A stretch of 10,835 bases of DNA from Lentisphaerota bacterium (lineage in GTDB: Bacteria; Verrucomicrobiota; Kiritimatiellia; UBA8416; JAFGTH01), in contig JAFGTH010000132.1 in assembly GCA_016934225.1 (NCBI GenBank), positions 1-10,835 on the forward strand, in the 5' to 3' direction. A program made the position numbers and the translations under genes. Every line of letters begins with the position of its first letter. The first letter of the stretch is position 1. Positions 1 through 7,184 of the stretch are shown in pieces. Below the pieces are notes generated by a model, which was not told where the DNA came from, did not search any database, and was given only the letters and a program-made list of their open reading frames with translations.

Positions 1-1048
1 CAAAAGCGGTAAATGCAGGGGCCGCGTTTGTCATTTTGTTGAGCTCATTCCAGTCCATTTCGCGACCATCCGCAATGCGCCAGATTCTACGCAATTCCTG
101 CACCAGCCAACTGCCTACGCAGTTCATCAGAAAACGTGTATTCCCAATACCGCCCTCGTTACTGGCATTGATTTGCCTTGCAGCAACCGTCGTAATCGGC
201 TCAGGCACAAGCTTGCCGATCAGCGCCCATGTGCCGGAACTGATTATTAAAGCTTCATCCGTACAATCTACGGGCGCCGCCGCAAAAGCGCTCGCGGTGT
301 CATGCGAGCCCACAGCAATCAGTTTTGCCTGGTTTATTCCTATTGATGACGCAAGAGGCTGCGTAATCTCGCCGATTACTTCGCCGGGTTCTACGATCTC
401 CGGCATCAAATTTTCCGGAATGTCGAGGCTTTCCAGTATCTCCCTACTCCAATTTTTTTGCTTGGCATCCATAAGTTGCGTCACGCTGGCCCATGTAGAA
501 TCCACTTTTTTGACACCACCAAGATAGAAATTGAACACAGCCGGTATGGGCAGATAAACACAACCCGGCCTGAGCGCGTCCTTTCTGTGCGTCATGAACC
601 AATGAAGCTGATTGCTGACATTAAAGGGCTGAAAGTGATTCCCGGTAATTTCATAGACACGGCCGGCGTCTACCCGTGATTTGACCACCTCAACCATATT
701 GTCCAGCCTATGATCCCTGTAACAGTAGATTTTTCCTAACATGAAACCATCGCGGTCCACAATCTGACCGTCCGCACCCCATGTATCTATGCCTACCGAG
801 TCCAGTTGGCGGGAAACGTCTCTTCGATAGGCTTGAAGTCCTGAAATGATATTATGATAGATAGAAATATCATTCCAATAGGTCCGCTCGACGATTGCTC
901 CGGACTCTTCCGGCACATAAAATGAGACACCTTCATGAGCGAAACGATGGATTTCGCTCATCGAAAACGAACCATTATCAAAAATACCGCAGAAACATTT
1001 CCCCCCGGAGGCGCCTAAGTCTACAGCAAACAGTCGTTGCACATTCAT
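1..1048 (-). CDS. rhaB: Rhamnulokinase-type FGGY carbohydrate kinase (3' end missing)
   Basis: ATP-dependent sugar kinase that most likely phosphorylates a 6-deoxy-ketohexose such as L-rhamnulose or L-fuculose at C1 in the cytoplasm. I see 349 codons; the family is usually about 480-490 residues, so the C-terminal part of the ATPase domain lies beyond the left edge. Visible motifs are the N-terminal nucleotide loop FAVDLGASGGK (residues 7-17), GIDTWGADG (86-94), YRD (110-112), the catalytic-base motif GSHDTASAF (Asp250), SSGTWALIG (270-278) and NEGGIGNTRFLMNCVGSWL (297-315). The last is typical of RhaB rather than xylulokinase or glycerol kinase. The ATG start has a GGAAGG site inside the end of the upstream aldolase gene, only 3 nt away, so the two are cotranscribed. 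Kinase family is secure; the exact substrate (rhamnulose, fuculose or a relative) is inferred. Confidence 0.85.
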   Translation of the reverse strand, partial: MNVQRLFAVDLGASGGKCFCGIFDNGSFSMSEIHRFAHEGVSFYVPEESGAIVERTYWNDISIYHNIISGLQAYRRDVSRQLDSVGIDTWGADGQIVDRDGFMLGKIYCYRDHRLDNMVEVVKSRVDAGRVYEITGNHFQPFNVSNQLHWFMTHRKDALRPGCVYLPIPAVFNFYLGGVKKVDSTWASVTQLMDAKQKNWSREILESLDIPENLMPEIVEPGEVIGEITQPLASSIGINQAKLIAVGSHDTASAFAAAPVDCTDEALIISSGTWALIGKLVPEPITTVAARQINASNEGGIGNTRFLMNCVGSWLVQELRRIWRIADGREMDWNELNKMTNAAPAFTAF

Positions 1049-1051
1049 TTT

Positions 1052-1705
1052 CTATTGTCTTCCTTCCATCATCTTCAACCTGTGACCGACTTTTTCCGCT
1101 TTTGTTAACGCTCCGATTTCTTCCTCTGTCAGAAAACGAGGCGTTCCGACAACCGACGCTGCCACAAACGATTTTGCGGCATCTTCGACAACAAGACATC
1201 TGTAATATGCCTGTTTCATCGTCGCACCAACAGCAACCACGCCATGATTTTCCAAGAAAATAGTGTCGTGGTTTATTATCTCACTTCCCACGGCATCAGC
1301 AAGCGCCTGGGTTGTCGGAGTAATGTATTTCAATTGGCCAACACGGCCCAGATCACATACAAACTCGGCAAACATAGGTTTTAGTTCAACACCCGCGCTT
1401 AAAACACCACACGCCCACGGAGAATGAGTGTGGAAAAGAGCCATAACGTCCGGACGCGCTCGATAGACTGCCAGATGCATGTTGACTTCCGACGTGGGTT
1501 TGTTGCGTCCTTCTATCTGCCGGCCACTTTTCAGGTCCATCCCGCACAGATCATCCGGCGTCATGTCGTCCATGGCCAAGCCGCTCGGCTTCATCCAAAT
1601 GACTGCGCCTTCTTTCGCGCTTATGTTACCGCCGGCTCCGGCTACAAGCCGCGCATTTGCTATCTTCACACCGTATCGAACCAGTTCTTCTCTCACTGTG
1701 GACAT
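1052..1705 (-). CDS. fucA: Class II aldolase, L-fuculose/L-rhamnulose-1-phosphate aldolase type
   Basis: Zinc-dependent aldolase/adducin-family enzyme of 217 residues, the usual length of FucA (about 215). The expected reaction is retro-aldol cleavage of a ketose-1-phosphate to dihydroxyacetone phosphate and an aldehyde, L-lactaldehyde for 6-deoxy sugars. Motifs seen: GAGGNIS (23-29), KPSG (39-42, phosphate binding), SEVNMH with catalytic Glu73, HTHSP with zinc ligands His92 and His94, and ENHG with the third zinc ligand His154. Numbering nearly matches E. coli FucA (Glu73, His92, His94, His155). The length does not fit RhaD (about 274 residues). The ATG has an AAAGGTGA site about 9 nt upstream and follows the SDR gene by 36 nt. 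The adjacent kinase supports a kinase-aldolase pair. L-ribulose-5-phosphate epimerase is related but less likely beside a RhaB-type kinase. Confidence 0.85.
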   Translation of the reverse strand: MSTVREELVRYGVKIANARLVAGAGGNISAKEGAVIWMKPSGLAMDDMTPDDLCGMDLKSGRQIEGRNKPTSEVNMHLAVYRARPDVMALFHTHSPWACGVLSAGVELKPMFAEFVCDLGRVGQLKYITPTTQALADAVGSEIINHDTIFLENHGVVAVGATMKQAYYRCLVVEDAAKSFVAASVVGTPRFLTEEEIGALTKAEKVGHRLKMMEGRQ

Positions 1706-1741
1706 TACTGCGTTTCACCTTTCATTTCAACATAACCACTG

Positions 1742-2557
1742 TTACGCTCTCGACTTACCGCCAGAAATATTGATCGTTGTTCCGTGTATGTAGCTGCCGC
1801 GATTCGACGCCAAAAAACACACGAGGTCGGCAACTTCGTTTAATTTCCCGCTACGCCCAAGTGGAATAGAAATCTTAGCGTATCCGGCACGTAATTGCTC
1901 CACTGTAATACCCCTGGCATATGCCAATGCGCGTTCGTATTCGGGCGACCTGAGTGCTGTCACCTCCAAAATGCCCGGCGCAACGCCAACGACGCGCACT
2001 CCATGTTTCCCAAGCTCTTTGGCCCATGAACGGGTCAACGCATATATCGCACCCTTTGTTCCGGCATACACGCTCTGTCCTTCAGACCCCTCCAGACCGG
2101 ATTCTGAAGCCATGTTGACAATTACACCGTTGCCCTGCTTGACCATGACCCTGCCCGCCGCTTGCGCACATAGAAAAATGCCTTTTTGATTGATTGCGAC
2201 AACTTTGTCCCACACATCTTCACTCAACTCCTCTTTGCCAGCCGGATCTACGAGCAATCGAGGGATCAAAATGCCCGCATTGTTCACAAGTATATCAATA
2301 TGCTTGAACGCATCTAACGCAACCCGGATCATAACATCAACGCTTTTTTGATCTGATACATCCACCGTTTGAAAAATGCATTTGACGCCAAACCTGTTCG
2401 CCAGATCTTTGGCAACTTCGGTTCCGCTTTCTTTGTTCACGTCTGCAATCAAGATATGCACCCCGACTTCCGCCAATCCTTCACAACAGGCCTTGCCGAT
2501 ACCGGACGCTCCGCCGGTCACTATTGCCGCTTTACCTTCAAGATCAAGCCAACTCAT
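1742..2557 (-). CDS. Short-chain dehydrogenase, sorbitol-6-phosphate 2-dehydrogenase (SorD)-like
   Basis: NAD(P)-dependent short-chain dehydrogenase of 271 residues that interconverts a secondary alcohol and a ketone on a polyol or polyol phosphate. Motifs from the chosen start: cofactor loop TGGASGIG (14-21), NNAG (92-95) and catalytic Asn123, Ser151, Tyr164 and Lys168 (YAGTK). The stretches SESGLEGSEGQSVYAGTKG and RGITVEQLRAGY and the end SGGKSR resemble the SorD family of sorbose/sorbitol operons, which oxidises glucitol-6-phosphate to fructose-6-phosphate. The open frame extends 12 codons further upstream to a TTG. I prefer the ATG because it has AGGAGG about 11 nt upstream, starts with the family-like MSWLDLEGK, and overlaps the PHP stop codon as ATGA. 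No PTS or transporter is in view, so a free polyol such as a 6-deoxyhexitol is an equally possible substrate. Confidence 0.85.
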   Translation of the reverse strand: MSWLDLEGKAAIVTGGASGIGKACCEGLAEVGVHILIADVNKESGTEVAKDLANRFGVKCIFQTVDVSDQKSVDVMIRVALDAFKHIDILVNNAGILIPRLLVDPAGKEELSEDVWDKVVAINQKGIFLCAQAAGRVMVKQGNGVIVNMASESGLEGSEGQSVYAGTKGAIYALTRSWAKELGKHGVRVVGVAPGILEVTALRSPEYERALAYARGITVEQLRAGYAKISIPLGRSGKLNEVADLVCFLASNRGSYIHGTTINISGGKSRA

Positions 2558-3912
2558 ATCTTTGCTTCCCTCCTGCTTATGTTGCGGAACCAATCAAGCG
2601 CTTTTTCCGTGCCCATATCTTCCAAACGCTTTGCCTGAGATTCGTTCAAGGGCGCCAATCGCCCGATTGTTTCGAAGAACTTGTTTCGATCCGACAATCT
2701 GCCGATATCATTCTTCGCTTTGCGGCCGATGTATGAATAGTCAGCGTAACGCAGTAAAACAGTATGCCCAACCATTACGGCTGCGCCACGTGTAAATGTA
2801 TCCCTGTACGGCTGAAGAGCCTTGCACGTCAACGAATCAACAAACGGCAAACCCTGTTTATTCATTTCCGTGCCTATGTTAATGGGCAAATCCATGCTCT
2901 CGGCTGTGGTCACAATATCGTCCAGCAACGAGACTTTGCGGGCCGCTTCCTTTGGATCGGAAACGTTCCAGTTTCTGTCCGGAATTATGTTCAATGCCGC
3001 GGCGCCCTTATCGCGCATACATTCGAGCATAGCGCACCCGTCTTTTTCTCCATCGCTTGTTCCATCAAGCCATGTGATCATTGGTATTGCATCGCACGAG
3101 AGAACCCAATCAATGAAATCCTGCGCAGGCGGAAAAGCTCCAATAGACGGCTGTATATACCCCAGTCCGCCACGCTTCGCCAGTTTTTTGCGAACCGCTT
3201 CCTCAAACGCGGGTTGATTTGCCATCAGTTTTTCCATATTGGTACTGTTCTCGCCAAGAACCGACGACCACAGGCTGATAAATTCTTCGGCATTCTTCGC
3301 CACCGTTCGCGCCTTGTTGATGTACGCTGTAACAATATGCCGCTCCGTCGCACCACCGGCCGGAGTCAGTGGCAAAACATCCTTCTCGTAGTCCAACGCG
3401 ATCGTCGGCAGTCGCGCATTGATTCGATCAATTAAAGCTTTGTTCCTTTGCCCGGCTCTGATTTTGTAGTCTGCCAGCCCGGCAGCTTGCTTGGATCCGC
3501 CGACAAGTTCGCGCGCAAAACCAGCGCCCATAATATAGGTCACCCCGGGTTCGCCGGGCGAAGAGATTTCAACATCGGCATATTCTTCCAGATACACTCT
3601 CGTTTCAAGGGCAACGGCAACGCGCAATTCAAGCATGCGGCCCGCATCAAGAAACTCTTCCAGTCCGTCAAGAACATCAAAATCACAAAGTCCGGCGGCG
3701 AAGAGTCCGACATTTTTAGCTTCCCACACAATCCGCGAAGGCGAGTATGATTTCGCGTTGTATGAGAAAAAAGAATGGAAATGCATGTTTAGATTTACGC
3801 CCTCTACAGGAAACGCTGCGGCGCGGCTGTCGGCCAGCAAACGCAAGGCATTCTTGCGCACCAGCGGATCGAACGAATTCAGATCACTAACCAATTGTTC
3901 CAGTGATTTCAT
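2554..3912 (-). CDS. PHP-domain protein of unknown function in a sugar catabolic operon
   Basis: A 452-residue protein from the preferred ATG, with an N-terminal PHP-like region. HFH (His44, His46) matches the first PHP metal motif. The second motif, usually TDHD, reads CDFD (76-79), so a metal-binding His is replaced by Phe78. A glutamate sits in ETRV (Glu103). Possible later ligands are His192, Asp283 and His383. PHP enzymes are metal-dependent phosphoesterases such as histidinol phosphatase and DNA polymerase PHP domains; a phosphatase or lactone/cyclic-ester hydrolase is only a guess. The frame extends 29 codons to a GTG at 3999, but the ATG gives the N-terminus MKSLEQLVSDLNSFDP that I associate with relatives. 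Neither start has a clear ribosome binding site. Its TGA overlaps the SDR start as ATGA, implying coupled translation. I recognise the fold, not the function. Confidence 0.75.
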   Translation of the reverse strand: MKSLEQLVSDLNSFDPLVRKNALRLLADSRAAAFPVEGVNLNMHFHSFFSYNAKSYSPSRIVWEAKNVGLFAAGLCDFDVLDGLEEFLDAGRMLELRVAVALETRVYLEEYADVEISSPGEPGVTYIMGAGFARELVGGSKQAAGLADYKIRAGQRNKALIDRINARLPTIALDYEKDVLPLTPAGGATERHIVTAYINKARTVAKNAEEFISLWSSVLGENSTNMEKLMANQPAFEEAVRKKLAKRGGLGYIQPSIGAFPPAQDFIDWVLSCDAIPMITWLDGTSDGEKDGCAMLECMRDKGAAALNIIPDRNWNVSDPKEAARKVSLLDDIVTTAESMDLPINIGTEMNKQGLPFVDSLTCKALQPYRDTFTRGAAVMVGHTVLLRYADYSYIGRKAKNDIGRLSDRNKFFETIGRLAPLNESQAKRLEDMGTEKALDWFRNISRREAKI

Positions 3913-4084
3913 AATGCGTAGTATGACATTGCATTCGCTTTCGGGCAACTCTTGAAGTAGCAAGCCGGCGGAATTTTCAATAGGCCGGGAACTTAACACA
4001 TAGGATTAACCGGCTGTGTTTTTTGTCGGTTTGAGTCGCAACTTCGCTGGCTACAGAGTCGGCTGTTATTCCGTGTTGCTGTTT
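3913..4084 (-). other. Widest gap inside the minus-strand operon
   Basis: This 172-nt stretch between the oxidase stop and the preferred PHP start is the only large gap in the operon. Part of it (up to 3999) is open in frame with the PHP gene through a GTG codon that lacks a ribosome binding site. I see no convincing terminator. A poor promoter match (TTGCCC and CATACT, 17 nt apart, minus strand) lies so close to the ATG that the transcript would be nearly leaderless. It may be a processing site or a weak internal promoter. Confidence 0.3.
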
Positions 4085-5662
4085 TTACACAAAATCAAAC
4101 AGGTTGCCGCGGTTCAGGAGGCCTTTGCGGTCAAAAGTCCGTTTGAGAGCCAACATCTCTTTGATCCCGTCGGTTCCATACATTTCCAGGAGCATGGTTT
4201 TCTTCAGCTTGCCAATACCGTGCTCGGCGGACACAGTACCGCCCATTTTGACGGCGGCTCGCGCCCATTCCATGTAAATCTCCTTCCCGCGTCGGTATTC
4301 TTCCGGATCAGACGGAATAATGTTCACATGAATATGGTTGTTGCCTATGTGGCCAAATTTTACATACTTAAGTTCCGCTGCGTTTAATCCTTTGTCATAA
4401 AGATCCATTAGATTGCGAAGTCCCGCATCAGGTACGGCCAAGTCCGTGCCGAGTTTCGTCAATTCGGGATATATCCGCTTGCGCGCATCAATCAACAAAT
4501 TCACCGCTTCCGGAACCGCGTGTCTAAACTGTTTCAAACGCATCATTTCTCTATCGTTCGAAAATACCCAAGCCTTTTCTTCTTCGCCGCCGCAATCAAG
4601 CATTATTTCCGAAAGGCGTATCACCGAACTCTCAACACTTTCTGTGTCATGATCGTGGTATTCCACATATATGGCAGTGCGTCCGGCATCAGGCGCCTCC
4701 GGTAGAGCCCCAAATGCAGGATTTATCCTGCGTTGTTCGTTCAGCAACGATAATGCGTATTTGTCAAAAAACTCAATGGAAGCAGGTTTTGCGCCCGTGG
4801 ATCTCAGACGCTCTACCAGATTTATCGCGGCTTTCTCTGTCGGAAGAAAAATCATGACACCCCATCGTTCTTCGGGTAAGCGAACAATCAACAGATCAAT
4901 TTCCGTTATTATGCCAAGCGTACCCTCGGACCCTATGAACAAATCCAACAAATCCATATTGTCGGTTACGTAGTAACCTGCGGCATTTTTGACGTCAGGC
5001 ATCTTGTATGTCGGCAGTTTGCCGTTTATCGTCACGCCTGTTGTGGTTGTAACGTTGTAAACTCGACCTTCGGCAAACTGAGCGCCCCTCTTCAGATCCA
5101 CTACACTGCCGTCAGAAAGGACAACTCGCAGCCGTTGCACATACGAACGGGTTGGGCCATAGAGCAAGGATTTCGCCCCAGATGCATTACAGGCAACCAT
5201 CCCTCCTATTGAGGCTGAGTCCTCGGTAGGATCGGGCGGAAAAAAATATTTCGGCGCTTTGCGAAACGAATCAAGAACCGCCAAACTGTCGGCAGACCAA
5301 TCAACAGTGTCAAACTCCCCGGAACGAATTGCCGCGTTCAGCTCGACAAGCAAAACCCCCGGCTGCACCGTCAGAACAAACGATTCACCTGCTCGACCAT
5401 GGTGCATCCCAAGAATACGGTTCATGCGACTGACATTAATTATGCAACCACCGTCAGGAACAGATCCGCCTGTGATCCCTGTTCGCGCTCCCTGCACGGT
5501 AAACCGAGTTCCGGATAAATTCAGTTCTTTAACCAATGTTTTTAATTCGTCTTCCGTTTGAGGAAAGGACAGACTGTCGGCCCTGCCGACCTTGCGAGAT
5601 TCATCCCTTAAGTATTCCGGATAGTCTTCAGCGACACAGTCCTTAACGCCATCGGAGATCAA
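4085..5662 (-). CDS. FAD-linked 2-hydroxyacid oxidase, GlcD / D-lactate dehydrogenase type
   Basis: FAD-binding oxidoreductase of 525 residues in the GlcD/DLD group. These enzymes oxidise a 2-hydroxyacid (glycolate, D-lactate, 2-hydroxyglutarate) to the 2-oxoacid and pass electrons to the respiratory chain or an electron carrier. The p-cresol-methylhydroxylase-type FAD domain shows QGARTGITGGSVPDGG (57-72), PPDPTEDSASIGGMVACNASG (142-162) and GSEGTLGI (244-251). The C-terminal FAD-oxidase domain shows FGHIGNNHIHVN (436-447) and SAEHGIGKLKK (478-488), both expected catalytic or metal-binding motifs. The start is a TTG with AAGGTG 8 nt upstream, 5 nt after the dehydrogenase stop; there is no nearby ATG. 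Next to a kinase-aldolase pair that would yield lactaldehyde, lactate to pyruvate is the simplest role. The stereochemistry and substrate are not readable from sequence. Confidence 0.88.
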   Translation of the reverse strand: MISDGVKDCVAEDYPEYLRDESRKVGRADSLSFPQTEDELKTLVKELNLSGTRFTVQGARTGITGGSVPDGGCIINVSRMNRILGMHHGRAGESFVLTVQPGVLLVELNAAIRSGEFDTVDWSADSLAVLDSFRKAPKYFFPPDPTEDSASIGGMVACNASGAKSLLYGPTRSYVQRLRVVLSDGSVVDLKRGAQFAEGRVYNVTTTTGVTINGKLPTYKMPDVKNAAGYYVTDNMDLLDLFIGSEGTLGIITEIDLLIVRLPEERWGVMIFLPTEKAAINLVERLRSTGAKPASIEFFDKYALSLLNEQRRINPAFGALPEAPDAGRTAIYVEYHDHDTESVESSVIRLSEIMLDCGGEEEKAWVFSNDREMMRLKQFRHAVPEAVNLLIDARKRIYPELTKLGTDLAVPDAGLRNLMDLYDKGLNAAELKYVKFGHIGNNHIHVNIIPSDPEEYRRGKEIYMEWARAAVKMGGTVSAEHGIGKLKKTMLLEMYGTDGIKEMLALKRTFDRKGLLNRGNLFDFV

Positions 5663-5667
5663 ACTTG

Positions 5668-6936
5668 TTACACCTTAAGTTTCGCGGCGTGACTTAAAAG
5701 ATATTTCTCGGCTTCCGCCGACCATAACCCATTATGCCGCATCGTAATTCGCGCCAGTTCCTTGAATATCGGATCATTGTCACCCAAACGCTCAAAGTCA
5801 TTCAATGGCGTCATGGGCATGGATATGGTTGTGTATATGAGTTTCTTTCCGCCGGGTATAGACGGCAAATCCGTGATGGTCTTTACCGCCGAATCCATGC
5901 CGCCAACATGTGTGATCATAACTGCTGGATTGAGAAGATTGCGCCCCATGAGATCCAATGCTTGACGCATATCGTCCGTGTTGCCGCCAGACGATCCGAC
6001 AACGTGATGACCATTGTAATGCACATCGTAGAAATTGATTGGCGCAAAGAATTCCTGGGCGGTCGGACCGGCAAAAAAGTTCAGACATCCGTTAAAACCC
6101 AATAATTTCGATGCCTGTTCGATTAGAACAGAAACCGGTGCAAAGACAAACACATCGTCATAGCCGGCCCCTGAATTTATACTTTTCAGTTTACCTATCG
6201 GATCCGCGCCTGATGTATTGATGTAACGAAGATCAACGCCTTCTTCGCGGGCATGCGCGGGAGAAAAGAGCGATTCAGCTCGATCGAGTCGTTCTTGGTC
6301 TATGTCGGTAATTACCAAAAGCCTCGGCTTCCTGGGTCCATGGAGCGCATAATCTACGGCTCCCAATCCCATTGGACCCGCTCCAGCCAGTATGACCAGC
6401 GCCCCCCCGTCAACAATTCCCATCTCATGAATATATTCACCCTGCTTATAATGATATTGCGCATTGAAAGCGCCAATAATACATGAGACCGGTTCGGAAA
6501 GAGACGCCTTGAAATAGGCATCGCCTTTATAGAGAAGGAGGCAATCCATTTCCATAACTTCGTTGGGAATAATAATTTTTGTAGCGTTTCCTCCAATGGT
6601 TCGAAACGAGTAACCTGGCGCCTCATGCTCCCGACCTTTAATATTCAAAGCCGGCTGAACACCATACTTCTGCCCGGGTTTGAACTTGTGTCGCCATTTT
6701 TTCCCGACCTCGAGTATCGTTCCGCAGAACTCATGTCCGATGATTATGGGATTTTCGGCTATGTCCGCAGGGACACGCTTGTGGGCAGCGCCTTGCACGG
6801 CGGCCTTGTGCGAAGACATACATACGCTGTCGGAGATTATGTCGGCAAGAATTTCGTCATCACCCATAGCCGGCAAATCAAACTCCTCCAGCCTTAGATC
6901 ATTCGCACCATACAATCGAACCGCAATTGTTCTCAT
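5668..6936 (-). CDS. Zinc-type medium-chain dehydrogenase, L-sorbose-1-phosphate reductase (SorE)-like
   Basis: First gene of the minus-strand operon: a 422-residue medium-chain alcohol dehydrogenase. The sequence resembles the SorE group (for example IAENPIIIGHEFCG and EVMEMDCLL), which reduces L-sorbose-1-phosphate to glucitol-6-phosphate. Probable catalytic zinc ligands are Cys39, His68/Glu69 and Glu148. The Rossmann cofactor loop is GAGPMG (185-190), followed by Asp211 (ITDID), which suggests NAD. The four-cysteine structural zinc lobe of classical alcohol dehydrogenases is absent, as far as I can see. The ATG has GAAAGG 5 nt upstream and a sigma70-like promoter about 30 nt upstream. The partner SorD-like enzyme lies three genes downstream, but no sorbose PTS is visible, so a related ketose or polyol substrate is possible. 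Confidence 0.85.
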   Translation of the reverse strand: MRTIAVRLYGANDLRLEEFDLPAMGDDEILADIISDSVCMSSHKAAVQGAAHKRVPADIAENPIIIGHEFCGTILEVGKKWRHKFKPGQKYGVQPALNIKGREHEAPGYSFRTIGGNATKIIIPNEVMEMDCLLLYKGDAYFKASLSEPVSCIIGAFNAQYHYKQGEYIHEMGIVDGGALVILAGAGPMGLGAVDYALHGPRKPRLLVITDIDQERLDRAESLFSPAHAREEGVDLRYINTSGADPIGKLKSINSGAGYDDVFVFAPVSVLIEQASKLLGFNGCLNFFAGPTAQEFFAPINFYDVHYNGHHVVGSSGGNTDDMRQALDLMGRNLLNPAVMITHVGGMDSAVKTITDLPSIPGGKKLIYTTISMPMTPLNDFERLGDNDPIFKELARITMRHNGLWSAEAEKYLLSHAAKLKV

Positions 6937-6969
6937 CTATACCTTTCGATTTTGTGATCAGAATTTGCA

Positions 6970-6998
6970 ATTATCCAATTTTCAACCCGTTCGGACAA
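6970..6998 (-). promoter_or_regulatory. Probable sigma70-type promoter of the six-gene operon
   Basis: On the minus strand, a -35 element TTGTCC (6993-6998) lies 17 nt from a -10 element GATAAT (6970-6975; five of six bases match consensus). The predicted transcript would start near 6963 and give a leader of about 27 nt before the ATG at 6936, with the GAAAGG ribosome binding site in it. This is a by-eye match only. Confidence 0.42.
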
Positions 6999-7021
6999 TA
7001 AAAAACGGATAGGCAACCCGT
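6983..7021. repeat. Direct repeat CAACCCGT around the operon promoter
   Basis: The octamer CAACCCGT occurs at 6983-6990 and 7014-7021, 31 bp from start to start, about three helical turns. One copy lies in the spacer between the -10 and -35 elements of the predicted operon promoter, the other just upstream of the -35. Half-sites on the same DNA face are typical of AraC- or LacI-family regulators, but two octamers can also occur by chance. Confidence 0.3.
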
Positions 7022-7129
7022 CGTGTTCTGTCGGTAGAAATCCTTCACGTTGTCTGTCACGGTTATAGCTATATGGCGATCTTCGGGAAACAATTGCGAG
7101 TTTTATCTGCAATCTTTCGATTTTCATCT

Positions 7130-7158
7130 TTGATCTTTTAACCCGCTGGCAATATATT
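7130..7158 (+). promoter_or_regulatory. Probable sigma70-type promoter of the GDP-fucose synthase gene
   Basis: TTGATC (7130-7135) and TATATT (7153-7158; five of six bases match consensus) are 17 nt apart. Transcription would begin near 7165, leaving a very short leader of about 18 nt. The -10 element overlaps the left arm of a perfect inverted repeat, so a protein bound there would block RNA polymerase. Confidence 0.42.
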
Positions 7159-7184
7159 CGAAAGCATGAAGGAGATTCGAATAT
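7154..7184. repeat. Perfect 9-bp inverted repeat over the ribosome binding site and start codon
   Basis: ATATTCGAA (7154-7162) and TTCGAATAT (7176-7184) are exact inverted copies separated by 13 nt. The loop holds the ribosome binding site AAGGAG (7169-7174), and the right arm includes the first two bases of the ATG at 7183. It is either an operator overlapping the -10 element or, if transcription starts further upstream, an RNA hairpin that limits translation. Confidence 0.7.

Noticed and set aside
1052..1263. Plus-strand open frames over the kinase-aldolase junction
   Set aside because: They overlap two well-supported minus-strand genes and show low-complexity Ser/Arg-rich shadow translations.
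2558..2593. TTG start 12 codons upstream for the SDR gene
   Set aside because: The ATG at 2557 has AGGAGG in place, the family-like N-terminus and an ATGA overlap with the preceding stop.
2764..3435. A 223-codon plus-strand open frame opposite the PHP gene
   Set aside because: It lies wholly antisense to a clear protein family member, has no recognisable domain and reads as a biased, Arg/Cys-rich shadow.
4000..4084. Possible transcription terminator splitting the operon
   Set aside because: No stable GC-rich stem followed by a T-run was found on the minus strand.
6933..7127. 64-codon minus-strand frame upstream of the dehydrogenase
   Set aside because: It covers the predicted promoter and has no clear ribosome binding site. 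Its end overlaps the dehydrogenase start by only a few bases, and its composition looks non-coding.
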